Assembly (NCBI RefSeq): GCF_025143985.1
Contig: NZ_CP083564.1
Coordinates: 2,991,001-3,055,000 of the forward strand
Reading direction: 5' to 3'
DNA length: 64,000 bases
Origin: Sulfitobacter sp. W027
GTDB lineage: Bacteria > Pseudomonadota > Alphaproteobacteria > Rhodobacterales > Rhodobacteraceae
Position 1 is the stretch's first letter. Every line of letters begins with the position of its first letter. Both the position numbers and the translations under genes were made by a program. The notes under the pieces were generated by a model. The model did not search any database. It had not been told where the DNA came from and saw only the letters and a program-made list of their open reading frames with translations. This document shows, one piece after another, positions 1 to 7,818 of the stretch.

Positions 1-291
1 GCCAATGAAATCCTGCAAGGCGCGCCCCGGATTGAGCCAGAGTTGCACCGCCACCTCAAACCCCTGTTCAACGAGAAATGCGCCGTGATCGCGGGCTGGG
101 TAAGCGCGGGAAAGCTGCCCCCGCTGGACCCACAGCATTTAATTTTTTCCATCTGGGCTACGACGCAACACTACGCGGATTTCGAAGCGCAGGCGCAAAT
201 CCTGCTCGGGCCTGAGACCGATCCCCGCCCCCGCGCGCAGGCGCATCTTCAGGCGATGTTTGGCGCGCTCTTAGACCTTCCGGCGCAATAA
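1..291 (+). CDS. TetR-family regulator, C-terminal part (RutR-like), 5' truncated by window edge
   Basis: The frame is open from base 1 to a TAA at 289-291 and gives the last 96 residues of a protein whose start lies outside the window. The fragment resembles the C-terminal ligand-binding domain of RutR/YcdC-type TetR regulators, with the stretch LDPQHLIFSIWATTQHYADF followed by a short helix ending in LLDLPAQ. The DNA-binding half is not visible. RutR-type proteins sense pyrimidine breakdown, and the next recognisable genes are preA and preT of pyrimidine catabolism, so a local regulatory role is a reasonable inference. An internal TTG at 43 is not a credible start, because the homology runs upstream of it. 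Confidence 0.7.
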   Translation, partial: ANEILQGAPRIEPELHRHLKPLFNEKCAVIAGWVSAGKLPPLDPQHLIFSIWATTQHYADFEAQAQILLGPETDPRPRAQAHLQAMFGALLDLPAQ

Positions 292-400
292 ACGGACCAT
301 TAACGCTAATTGCCGAAACGCGCGTTGCTTAACGGCTTGTTAGCAGGTTGCGCGCAGTCTGCATGAGGGTGTGGGCTCCTTAAGATGCAAAGGGGCAGTG

Positions 401-601
401 ATGAATGTAGGTGATTGTAGCAGCGCAGGACCCGCGCGGACTTCACATGAGTCCGATGACGCGAGTTATGCGCGACCCATTACGCGCGATGATATGGCGC
501 GTGATGCAGCCATGGCGCTAATCGCGGCACGGCGCGATGTGGCACAGATGGCTCCACCACTACAGGCCAAAACCGCCGCCCCGTCGCGCAGGAAATCCTG
601 A
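401..601 (+). CDS. Hypothetical small protein
   Basis: A 66-codon frame starts at ATG 401 after the purine-rich stretch AAAGGGGCAG. I do not recognise the product. It is Ala/Arg/Asp-rich, has a basic tail (APSRRKS), and shows no signal peptide, membrane segment or cysteine pattern. It sits between the regulator and the convergent end of preA, with 23 bases to the preA stop. A GTG at 371 could extend it by ten residues. Composition is ordinary for this genome, so it may be a real short gene or a chance frame. Confidence 0.35.
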   Translation: MNVGDCSSAGPARTSHESDDASYARPITRDDMARDAAMALIAARRDVAQMAPPLQAKTAAPSRRKS

Positions 602-624
602 ACGCGGGGCGGCGGGCCTTTTTC

Positions 625-1938
625 CTACTCCGCAGGCTCAACCAATTGGGCGGAGGGGTTATTGGGATGCGTGGTCCAATTGGCGTAGTCCGGCGTCACC
701 GTCTTGCCTGTGCGCAGGTCGGTCGCGCCTGCGGCCAGTGGCTCCATCGAGATGCAGTCCTCAACCGGGCAGACATTGACGCAAAGGTTACAGGCCACGC
801 ATTCCTCTTCGATCACGGTAAAGGTGCGGTCTTCGGACATGGCGATGGCTTGGTGGCTGGTATCCTCGCAGGCGGCGAAGCAGCGTCCACAGGAGATGCA
901 GAGATCCTGATCGATCTTCGCCTTGGCGACGTAGTTCAGGTTCAGCTGGTTCCAGTCGGTGACATTCGGCACCGCGCGGCCCACAAGCTCATCGACCGAG
1001 GTCATGCCCTTTTCGTCCATATACTCCGACAGGCCCGAGATCATCTCTTGGACAACCTTGAAACCATAGGTCATCGCCGCCGTGCAGACCTGCACGTTGC
1101 CCGCGCCGAGGGCCAGAAACTCCGCCGCGTCGCGCCATGTGGTAACGCCGCCGATGCCGCTGATCGGCAGGCCGTGGGTTTCGGGGTTACGGGCAATCTC
1201 CGCCACCATATTGAGCGCGATCGGCTTCACCGCCGGACCGCAATAGCCGCCGTGGGTACCTTTGCCGTCAATCATCGGCTCCGGCGCAAAGAGGTCCAGA
1301 TCGACCGAGGTGATCGAGTTGATCGTGTTGATCAGGCTGACCGCATCCGCGCCGCCGCGTTTGGCGGCCTCAGCGGGGTAGAGCACATTGGTGATGTTCG
1401 GCGTCAGCTTCACGATCACCGGCATGCGGGTGTACATCTTGCACCAGCGGGTGACCATTTCGATGTATTCCGGGACCTGCCCCACGGCAGAGCCCATGCC
1501 GCGCTCGGCCATGCCATGCGGGCAGCCAAAGTTTAGCTCGATCCCGTCAGCCCCGGTTTCCTCCACATGCGGCAGGATCGCCTTCCACGCCTCCTCCTCA
1601 CACGGCACCATGATTGAGGCGATGAGCGCACGATCCGGATAGTCGCGCTTGACCGATTTCATCTCGCGCAGGTTCACCTCCAGCGGGCGGTCGGTGATCA
1701 GTTCGATGTTGTTGAGGCCCAGCAGCCGCCGGTCCGCCCCATAGATCGCGCCGTAGCGTGGGCCGTTGACGTTCACGACCGGCGGGCCTTCCATGCCGAG
1801 GGTCTTCCAGACCACCCCGCCCCAGCCCGCCTCATAGGCGCGGCGCACGTTGTATTCCTTGTCCGTCGGCGGCGCGGAGGCCAGCCAGAACGGGTTGGGG
1901 GATTTGATCCCGATGAAGTCGCTTCTCAGATCAGCCAT
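625..1938 (-). CDS. preA: NAD-dependent dihydropyrimidine dehydrogenase, subunit PreA
   Basis: The 437-residue product has the dihydroorotate-dehydrogenase-like FMN barrel of PreA/DPD. Visible markers are NPFWLASAPPTDKEY near the N-terminus, the NFGCPHGMAERGMGS loop (about 136-150), KLTPNITN, and the FMN phosphate site GIGGVTTWRDAAEFLALGAG. Two 4Fe-4S motifs close the protein: CISCGRCFAAC and CVACNLCVNVCP. PreA reduces uracil and thymine to dihydropyrimidines as the first step of reductive pyrimidine breakdown, with PreT delivering electrons from NADH. The ATG at 1938 is preceded by GGGAGAC on the minus strand and lies 25 bases after the preT stop, so the two genes are one operon. Length is normal for the family. 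Confidence 0.95.
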   Translation of the reverse strand: MADLRSDFIGIKSPNPFWLASAPPTDKEYNVRRAYEAGWGGVVWKTLGMEGPPVVNVNGPRYGAIYGADRRLLGLNNIELITDRPLEVNLREMKSVKRDYPDRALIASIMVPCEEEAWKAILPHVEETGADGIELNFGCPHGMAERGMGSAVGQVPEYIEMVTRWCKMYTRMPVIVKLTPNITNVLYPAEAAKRGGADAVSLINTINSITSVDLDLFAPEPMIDGKGTHGGYCGPAVKPIALNMVAEIARNPETHGLPISGIGGVTTWRDAAEFLALGAGNVQVCTAAMTYGFKVVQEMISGLSEYMDEKGMTSVDELVGRAVPNVTDWNQLNLNYVAKAKIDQDLCISCGRCFAACEDTSHQAIAMSEDRTFTVIEEECVACNLCVNVCPVEDCISMEPLAAGATDLRTGKTVTPDYANWTTHPNNPSAQLVEPAE

Positions 1939-1963
1939 GTTATGTCTCCCTCTCGGCGCGGCC

Positions 1964-3295
1964 TCAGCCCGCCGCCCCCATCAATGTGGTGTGAATGTCC
2001 ATCGCCGCATCGCGGCCCTCGGCCACCGCGGTCACGGTCAGATCATCGCCGCCGCTGGCGCAGTCGCCGCCCGCCCAGACACGATCAAGGCTGGTGCGTC
2101 CGGTGCCATCCACCTTAATCTTGCGCCCGTCGAGTTCAGGCAGCCCCTCGCCCAACAGCGTCTGACCGATGGCCTTGAACACCTGATCCGCTTGCAGGCG
2201 CAGGGTCTGGCCCGTGCCCTTCATCGCCTCATTGACATATTCGAACTCGATCTCGCGCAGCGAGCCGTTGCCATGCACGGCAATCGGCACCGCATGGGTC
2301 ACGATCCGCACGCCCTTGGACGCGGCGAGGTCTTGCTCGAACACACTCGCGTTCATCCGATCACGGCCCCGGCGGTACACCAGCGTCACATTAAGCGCGC
2401 CCAACAGTTTCGCCTGCACTGCCGCATCCACCGCTGTCATCCCGCCGCCGATCACCACCACGTCGCGACCAATCGGCACGCCGGAGAGATCGCCCGATTG
2501 ACGCAGCTCCGAAATGAAATCGACCGCATTGGCGACCCCGGCCTTATCCTCGCCCTCGGCCCCGAGGGCATTGACGCCGACCAGCCCCATGCCAAGGAAA
2601 ACCGCATCGTAATCGGCCTTCAACTCTTCGAGGGTGACATCCCGGCCCACGGCAACCTCATGGCGGAAGGTGATCCCGCCTATCTGCATCAGCCAATCCA
2701 CCTCGGCCTGTGCGAAACCATTCGGGGTCTTATAGGCCGCGATGCCGTACTCGTTAAGCCCACCCGGCTTGGGCCGCGCGTCGATGATCTCAACCTCATG
2801 GCCCAGCATTGCCAGACGGTGCGCGCAGGACAGGCCCGCCGGGCCTGCGCCGACGACGACAACGCGCTTGCCCGTAGGGGCCGCACGCTCAAACGGATGT
2901 TTGCCCTGTTGTTGCAGATGGTCCGTCGCATAGCGCTGCAACTGGCCGATCAACACCGGCTTGCCCTCGGCCACCTCGCGCACACAGACCTCCTCGCAAA
3001 GGGTCTCGGTCGGGCAGACCCGTGCGCACATGCCACCAAGGATGTTCTGGCTCAGGATCGTCTTGGCCGCCGCATCCGGCGTGCCGGTGGCGATCTGGCG
3101 GATGAACAGGGGAATGTCGATGTCCGTCGGACAGGCCGTCATGCAGGGCGCGTCGTGGCAAAAGTAGCACCGATCCGCCGCGACCAGCGCCTCATGTTCA
3201 TCCAAAGGCGGATGCAGGTCCGAAAACCCCTCGTTGTAGTTCTGCGGCGCCAGCCGCCCCGGAACGATCCCCGGCTCAAAGACATCATGTGCCAT
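1964..3295 (-). CDS. preT: NAD-dependent dihydropyrimidine dehydrogenase, subunit PreT
   Basis: The 443-residue flavoprotein resembles the small subunit of glutamate synthase and the N-terminal half of mammalian DPD. The first ~120 residues carry the cysteine-rich FeS domain (CYFCHDAPCMTACPTDIDIP, then GGMCARVCP and CEEVC). An FAD fold follows (VVVVGAGPAGLSCAHRL), then an NAD(P) fold (VVVIGGGMTAVDAAVQ) and the FAD-closing motif VWAGGDCASGGDD. It passes NADH electrons to PreA. The start at 3295 has AGGGA about 8 bases upstream. It is the promoter-proximal gene of preT-preA, and control by the neighbouring RutR-like regulator is plausible. Confidence 0.93.
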   Translation of the reverse strand: MAHDVFEPGIVPGRLAPQNYNEGFSDLHPPLDEHEALVAADRCYFCHDAPCMTACPTDIDIPLFIRQIATGTPDAAAKTILSQNILGGMCARVCPTETLCEEVCVREVAEGKPVLIGQLQRYATDHLQQQGKHPFERAAPTGKRVVVVGAGPAGLSCAHRLAMLGHEVEIIDARPKPGGLNEYGIAAYKTPNGFAQAEVDWLMQIGGITFRHEVAVGRDVTLEELKADYDAVFLGMGLVGVNALGAEGEDKAGVANAVDFISELRQSGDLSGVPIGRDVVVIGGGMTAVDAAVQAKLLGALNVTLVYRRGRDRMNASVFEQDLAASKGVRIVTHAVPIAVHGNGSLREIEFEYVNEAMKGTGQTLRLQADQVFKAIGQTLLGEGLPELDGRKIKVDGTGRTSLDRVWAGGDCASGGDDLTVTAVAEGRDAAMDIHTTLMGAAG

Positions 3296-3351
3296 ATCAA
3301 AATCCCTGTCGTTTTCTTGGTGTTTTGAAAATGCTCACACGGAATCATTTT

Positions 3352-3367
3352 TTTATCAACTGGTAAA
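3352..3367. promoter_or_regulatory. Candidate operator for the preTA operon
   Basis: TTTATCAACTGGTAAA is an imperfect dyad: 12 of 16 positions match its own reverse complement, and the outer TTTA/TAAA and the CA/TG pairs are symmetric. It lies 57-72 bases upstream of the preT start. TetR-family dimers such as RutR bind short dyads of this general size. The site does not match the E. coli RutR consensus well, so the assignment is a guess from position and symmetry. Confidence 0.3.
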
Positions 3368-3480
3368 TTTTTGAAAAACGCGACTTCCCGAAAAACCCGT
3401 GACACCTGCCAGTTTTGTAACAGGCAGGTTATATTTCATGGGCGCTTCCTTGCTTGCCCCATGCCGCCCCGTAAAAATCC

Positions 3481-3508
3481 TTGATTTTAAAAATAGAGAT
3501 TCCAATAT
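3481..3508 (+). promoter_or_regulatory. Candidate promoter of cold-shock gene
   Basis: TTGATT at 3481-3486 and CAATAT at 3503-3508 are separated by 16 bp, giving a sigma-70-like pair. Initiation a few bases downstream would leave an untranslated leader of about 110 bases before the ATG at 3627, as is usual for cold-shock mRNAs. Confidence 0.4.
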
Positions 3509-3626
3509 CACGACTGCGACGCGAAGACTTTTCGACCCGGCTGCCCTAAGGCTCCAGCGATCACGAATTCGACCGAGCCGCGCTGCCGCATGTTGCGGGC
3601 AGATCAGACAGAGGGAGACACGGGTC

Positions 3627-3833
3627 ATGGCTACTGGCACCGTCAAATGGTTCAACACGACAAAAGGCTACGGCTTCATCGCGCCGGACAGCGGCGGCAA
3701 AGACATCTTTGTCCACATATCCGCAGTAGAGCGCGCAGGCCTGACCGGGCTTGCCGACAATCAAAAGGTTACCTTTGATGTCGAAGCAGGCCGTGATGGC
3801 CGCGAAAGCGCGAGCAATATCGCGCTGGCCTGA
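3627..3833 (+). CDS. CspA-family cold-shock protein
   Basis: The 68-residue protein is a single cold-shock domain. It carries both nucleic-acid-binding motifs, RNP1 as KGYGFI and RNP2 as DIFVHIS, after the usual start GTVKWFN. Such proteins bind single-stranded RNA and act as RNA chaperones in the cytoplasm. The ATG at 3627 follows GAGGGAGACACGGGTC, giving a good ribosome site. An upstream in-frame extension is rejected because homology begins at [10 protein letters not shown] strong hairpin 23 bases past the stop ends the unit. Alphaproteobacteria carry several Csp copies, so I give no paralogue name. Confidence 0.95.
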   Translation: MATGTVKWFNTTKGYGFIAPDSGGKDIFVHISAVERAGLTGLADNQKVTFDVEAGRDGRESASNIALA

Positions 3834-3855
3834 CAGGGCCACTTTTCGATGATCG

Positions 3856-3879
3856 AAACGGACGCTGCGGCGTCCGTTT
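3856..3879. terminator. Bidirectional hairpin terminator (csp / esterase)
   Basis: A perfect 10-bp stem (AAACGGACGC / GCGTCCGTTT) encloses the loop TGCG. T-rich flanks occur on both strands. It sits between the convergent csp gene and the GDSL esterase gene, whose stop is at 3884, so it may end both transcripts. Confidence 0.8.
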
Positions 3880-3883
3880 CTTG

Positions 3884-4540
3884 TTAGCGGGTCTCTGCGG
3901 CCTGTGCGGCAAGCTCGGCCACCGCCGGGCCGATATCCTCCACGATCAGCGCCACGCCTTCGGCATTGGGATGGATGCCATCCCCTTGGAAATAGCGCTG
4001 CACCGTCTCGCTCCGCGCGCTGGCCGCGCCCTTCTCTTCGGCCAGAAGTCCGGTAAAGAAATCCGGGTAGAACTGCGTTCCATGGGCTTCGGCCAAGTCG
4101 GGATAGAGCGCTTCGAAATCGGCCTTATATCCCGCGCCATAGTTGCCCGGCGCCGACATGCCGACCAGCAGCACCTCAACCTCGGCGCGCTTTGCCGCCG
4201 CAAGAATGTCATCGATGTTGCCGCGCGCCTGCTCCGGGTCCAGCCCGCGCAGCATGTCATTACCCCCGAGTGTCACGATCATCGCGTCGACTTCGGGCGT
4301 CAGGGTCCAATCCACCCGCGCCCGGCCGCCTGCGGTCGTATCGCCCGAAACACCCGCATTGACGATTTTCGCCTCAACGCCTTCGGCATCCAACCAAGCC
4401 TGCAATTGCGGCACGAACCCCTCTTCGGCGGGCAGGCCATAGCCTTGGGTCAGACTGTCGCCAAGGGCGGCGATCACCACCTCTTCGGCCTGTGCCGCGC
4501 TGCCTAAAATAAAGGCACAGCAGATCAATACCTTGCGCAT
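3884..4540 (-). CDS. Periplasmic arylesterase / GDSL (SGNH) hydrolase, TesA-like
   Basis: The 218-residue protein begins with a signal peptide (about residues 1-18, ending AQA) and then the SGNH block I, ALGDSLTQGYG, with nucleophile Ser29. Block III appears as GGNDML and block V as DGIHPN, which supplies the catalytic Asp and His. It is the size of TesA, the multifunctional periplasmic thioesterase/arylesterase. It is divergent from the ABC transporter pair at 4590-7786 with only 49 bases between them. That is the arrangement of tesA and ybbA-ybbP in E. coli, which supports the family call. Physiological substrate is unknown. Confidence 0.88.
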   Translation of the reverse strand: MRKVLICCAFILGSAAQAEEVVIAALGDSLTQGYGLPAEEGFVPQLQAWLDAEGVEAKIVNAGVSGDTTAGGRARVDWTLTPEVDAMIVTLGGNDMLRGLDPEQARGNIDDILAAAKRAEVEVLLVGMSAPGNYGAGYKADFEALYPDLAEAHGTQFYPDFFTGLLAEEKGAASARSETVQRYFQGDGIHPNAEGVALIVEDIGPAVAELAAQAAETR

Positions 4541-4589
4541 CCTTCACGGACCTCCATATCCAACTGATACTCAGAACAAAGGCGGCCTG

Positions 4590-5258
4590 ATGAGCGACCC
4601 AGTCTATGACCTTCAAGATGTCACGCTAAGCCTCAAGGGCAATGCCGGAACCGTCGATATTCTGCGCGGCATTTCGCTGCAGGTCCAGCAAGGGGAAAGC
4701 ATCGCGCTGACCGGGGCGTCGGGATCGGGAAAATCTTCGCTACTGATGGTCATGGGCGGGCTGGAGCGTGCCACGGGCGGCAAGGTTATGGCTCTCGGCC
4801 ATGATCTCAGCGCGCTGCGCGAGGATGGGTTGGCCCAGTTTCGGCAAGGCCGCATGGGGATCGTCTTTCAATCCTTCCACCTCATTCCCACCATGACCGC
4901 GCTGGAAAATGTCGCCACCCCGCTTGAGCTTTCGGGGGCGGAGGACGCCTTTGACCGCGCGCGCAGCGAGTTGGAGGCCGTCGGTCTTGGCCACCGGATT
5001 GATCAATACCCTGCGCAGATGTCAGGCGGCGAGCAGCAGCGCGTGGCCCTCGCCCGCGCCGCCGCCCCGCGCCCGGCGATCCTGCTGGCGGATGAGCCGA
5101 CAGGCAGTCTCGACAGCCGCAATGGCGCAGCGATCATGGACTTGCTGTTTGAACTGCGCGACCGCCATGGCGCGACGCTGGTGCTGGTGACCCATGCCGA
5201 CGATCTGGCCGCGCGTTGTGACCGGGTGGTGCAATTGGCCGACGGGCGTCTCGCATGA
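4590..5258 (+). CDS. ABC transporter ATP-binding protein, YbbA/LolD type
   Basis: The 222-residue ATPase has Walker A GASGSGKSS (about residue 43), the Q-loop FQSFHLIPTMTALENV, the signature MSGGEQQRVALARA, Walker B ILLADEPTGSLD and the H-loop VTHADD. It groups with the MacB/LolD/YbbA class that pairs with FtsX-fold permeases. The ATG at 4590 is chosen because MSDPVYDLQ matches the family N-terminus; the frame is open further upstream but there overlaps the divergent gene. Its stop overlaps the permease start (ATGA), so the two are translationally coupled. Confidence 0.9.
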   Translation: MSDPVYDLQDVTLSLKGNAGTVDILRGISLQVQQGESIALTGASGSGKSSLLMVMGGLERATGGKVMALGHDLSALREDGLAQFRQGRMGIVFQSFHLIPTMTALENVATPLELSGAEDAFDRARSELEAVGLGHRIDQYPAQMSGGEQQRVALARAAAPRPAILLADEPTGSLDSRNGAAIMDLLFELRDRHGATLVLVTHADDLAARCDRVVQLADGRLA

Positions 5259-7786
5259 GCCTGTCCCTCGCAGCCCGTTTTGCCCGCCGTGAAATGCGCG
5301 GCGGATTGCGCGGTTTTCGTCTATTGCTGGCCTGCCTCGCGCTTGGCGTGGCCGCTTTGGCCGCCGTCGGCTCAGTCCGCGCTGCGATTGAGGCGGGGCT
5401 GGAAGCCGAAGGTGCCGCACTTTTGGGCGGCGACGCCGAGCTTGATTTCACCTATCGCTCCGCCAGCCCTGATGAGCAGGCGTGGATGGCCGAGCGGGCC
5501 GAACGTGTATCCGAAATCGTTGAGTTCCGCTCCATGGCGGTGGTCGGCGCGGGGGACACGTCAGAACGCGCACTGACGCAGGTCAAGGCGGTGGACGACC
5601 TCTATCCATTGATCGGTGAGATGGTATTAGACCCTGTCCTGCCGCTGGAGCAGGCGCTTGAGACCGGTCCCGAAGGACGGCCCGGCGCCCTGATGGAACG
5701 TGCCCTGTCGGACAGGCTCGGCCTTGCCCCGGGCGATGTTTTTGCCCTCGGCGAAACCGAATTTCGCCTGACGGCCCTGATCGAACGCGAACCGGATTCC
5801 GCCGCCAGTGGCTTCTCGCTCGGTCCTCGCACGCTGGTGCGGCGCGCCGCGCTAGATGGCTCGGGCCTGCTCGCACCGGGGACGCTCTTTAACAGCAAGT
5901 ACCGGCTCGATCTGCCCGAAGGCACCGCGCTTGACCCGTTGGAAGCCGAGGCCGAGGCGCGGTTTGCCGACGCCGGGATGCGCTGGACCGATGCCCGCAA
6001 CGGCGCGCCCGGCGTGGCGCGTTTCGTCGAACGGCTCAGCGCCTTTCTGGTGCTGGTGGGGCTGTCGGGCCTCGCGGTGGGCGGGGTTGGCGTGGCGGCA
6101 GCGGTGCGGGCCTATCTGCAACGCAAGACCGCCGTGATCGCCACCTTCCGCGCCATGGGCGCGACGCGGGCGACGATCTTTCAGACCTACTTCATTCAGG
6201 TCGGGCTGCTGGCCGTGATGGGCGTCGCGCTTGGCCTGCTGATCGGTGCCGGGCTGCCGCTGTTGCTTTCCCCGCTGATCGAAGCGCAGCTGCCCCTCCC
6301 CGCCCGTTTTGCGATTTATCCCGCCCCGATGGCCGAGGCTGCGCTATACGGGTTGCTCACGGCCGCGCTCTTCACGCTTTGGCCGCTGGCCCGAAGCGCT
6401 GACGTGCGTGCCGCCACACTGTTTCGCGATGACTGGCAGCGCCAATCGCCTTGGCCCGGCGCGCCCTACCTTGTGGCGATGGCGCTGCTCTTGTCCGCGG
6501 TCTTGGCGCTGGCGGGCTGGTTTAACGGATCGTGGTCGCTCACACTTTGGACGCTTGGCGGTTTGGCGGCGACGCTGGCGGTGCTGGCGCTGGCGGCAGC
6601 CGTGTTGCGGCTGATCGCGCGGGCCGCAGCCAAGCGCGTGCGGGGGCATCCGCGCCTGCGGTGGGCGCTGGCGGCGATTGGCGGGCCGGGTGAAGGGGCC
6701 ACGGCAGTGGTGCTGGCGCTCGGCCTTGGCCTGTCGGTCTTGGCGGCGGTGGGCCAGATCGACGGCAACCTGCGCCGGGCGATCTCGGGCAACTTGCCGG
6801 ACGTGGCGCCGTCTTACTTCTTTGTCGACATCCAGAAGGATCAGATCGACGGTTTCACCGAAAGGCTCACCAGCGATGCGGCAGTCGGCCGGGTTGAGAG
6901 CGCCCCGATGCTGCGCGGCGTGGTGACCGAGATCAATGGCCAGCCGGCCCAAGAGGTGGCGGGCGATCACTGGGTGGTGCGCGGCGACCGGGGCATCACC
7001 TATGCCGCAGAGCCGGGGGAAGACACGCGGATCACGGCGGGCGACTGGTGGGCCGAAGACTACACCGGCCCGCCGCAGATCAGCTTTGCCGCCGAGGAGG
7101 CCGAGGAACTGGGGTTGAGCCTTGGCGACAGCCTGACCCTCAACGTGCTGGGTCGCGCCATCACCGGCGAGATCACCAGCTTCCGCGAGGTTGATTTCTC
7201 CACCGCTGGGATCGGCTTTGTGCTGACGATGAACCCCGCTGCACTGGCCGGCGCGCCGCATAGTTTCATCTCGACCGTCTATGCCGCGCCAGAGGCCGAA
7301 ACCGCGATCCTGCGCGATCTGGCCGAAGCCTACCCCAACATCACCGCGATCCGGGTGCGCGATGCGATCGACCGGGTGGCGGCGGTGCTGGCGGGGCTGG
7401 CCTCGGCGATTTCGTTCGGGGCGCTGGCGACGCTCGCTACCGGCTTCATGGTGCTGATCGGCGCTGCCGCCGCAGGCACGGGGGCGCGCAGCTATGAGGC
7501 GGCCTTGCTGAAAACCATGGGCGCTTCGCGACGCACCATCGCCAGCAGCTTTGTGCTGCGTGCAGCCCTGCTGGGTCTCTTTGCCGGGGGCGTCGCGCTG
7601 ATGGCAGGCATCGCGGGTGGCTGGGCGGTGAGCCATTACGTGATGGAGACCGATTTCACCGTGATCTGGCCCAATGCGCTGATGATCATCGCAGGCGGGG
7701 TGCTGGCGACGGTTCTCGCGGGCTTGGGCTTTGCGCTAAAGGCGCTGAACGCCCGGCCTGCGGATATGCTAAGGGCGCAGGAATGA
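5255..7786 (+). CDS. ABC transporter permease, FtsX family (YbbP-like)
   Basis: The 843-residue membrane protein has one N-terminal transmembrane segment, a large periplasmic domain, an FtsX-type bundle near residues 265-385, a central hydrophobic pair near 405-455, a second periplasmic domain, and a final FtsX bundle near 705-835. This doubled architecture is that of YbbP. It partners with the ATPase encoded just upstream by an ATGA overlap. The pair lies opposite a TesA-like esterase, as in other proteobacteria, which suggests transport of something linked to lipid or ester metabolism. The substrate is not known from sequence. Confidence 0.88.
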   Translation: MSLSLAARFARREMRGGLRGFRLLLACLALGVAALAAVGSVRAAIEAGLEAEGAALLGGDAELDFTYRSASPDEQAWMAERAERVSEIVEFRSMAVVGAGDTSERALTQVKAVDDLYPLIGEMVLDPVLPLEQALETGPEGRPGALMERALSDRLGLAPGDVFALGETEFRLTALIEREPDSAASGFSLGPRTLVRRAALDGSGLLAPGTLFNSKYRLDLPEGTALDPLEAEAEARFADAGMRWTDARNGAPGVARFVERLSAFLVLVGLSGLAVGGVGVAAAVRAYLQRKTAVIATFRAMGATRATIFQTYFIQVGLLAVMGVALGLLIGAGLPLLLSPLIEAQLPLPARFAIYPAPMAEAALYGLLTAALFTLWPLARSADVRAATLFRDDWQRQSPWPGAPYLVAMALLLSAVLALAGWFNGSWSLTLWTLGGLAATLAVLALAAAVLRLIARAAAKRVRGHPRLRWALAAIGGPGEGATAVVLALGLGLSVLAAVGQIDGNLRRAISGNLPDVAPSYFFVDIQKDQIDGFTERLTSDAAVGRVESAPMLRGVVTEINGQPAQEVAGDHWVVRGDRGITYAAEPGEDTRITAGDWWAEDYTGPPQISFAAEEAEELGLSLGDSLTLNVLGRAITGEITSFREVDFSTAGIGFVLTMNPAALAGAPHSFISTVYAAPEAETAILRDLAEAYPNITAIRVRDAIDRVAAVLAGLASAISFGALATLATGFMVLIGAAAAGTGARSYEAALLKTMGASRRTIASSFVLRAALLGLFAGGVALMAGIAGGWAVSHYVMETDFTVIWPNALMIIAGGVLATVLAGLGFALKALNARPADMLRAQE

Positions 7787-7818
7787 TCCCGCGCCCTTTG
7801 GCTGTCTTGGGGGTCTGA

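Larger units (their letters stand above)
3296..3626. other. Divergent intergenic region preT / cold-shock gene (331 bp)
   Basis: No coding frame is convincing here. The preT-proximal side is AT-rich and holds an imperfect 16-bp palindrome (3352-3367). The middle carries a 7-bp inverted repeat ACCTGCC (3404-3410) / GGCAGGT (3423-3429) of unknown role. The right side holds a plausible promoter and a long untranslated leader for the cold-shock gene. Confidence 0.6.

Noticed and set aside
1850..3328. A 492-codon plus-strand frame over preT
   Set aside because: Antisense to preT with no recognisable motif; preT has complete FeS, FAD and NAD motifs.
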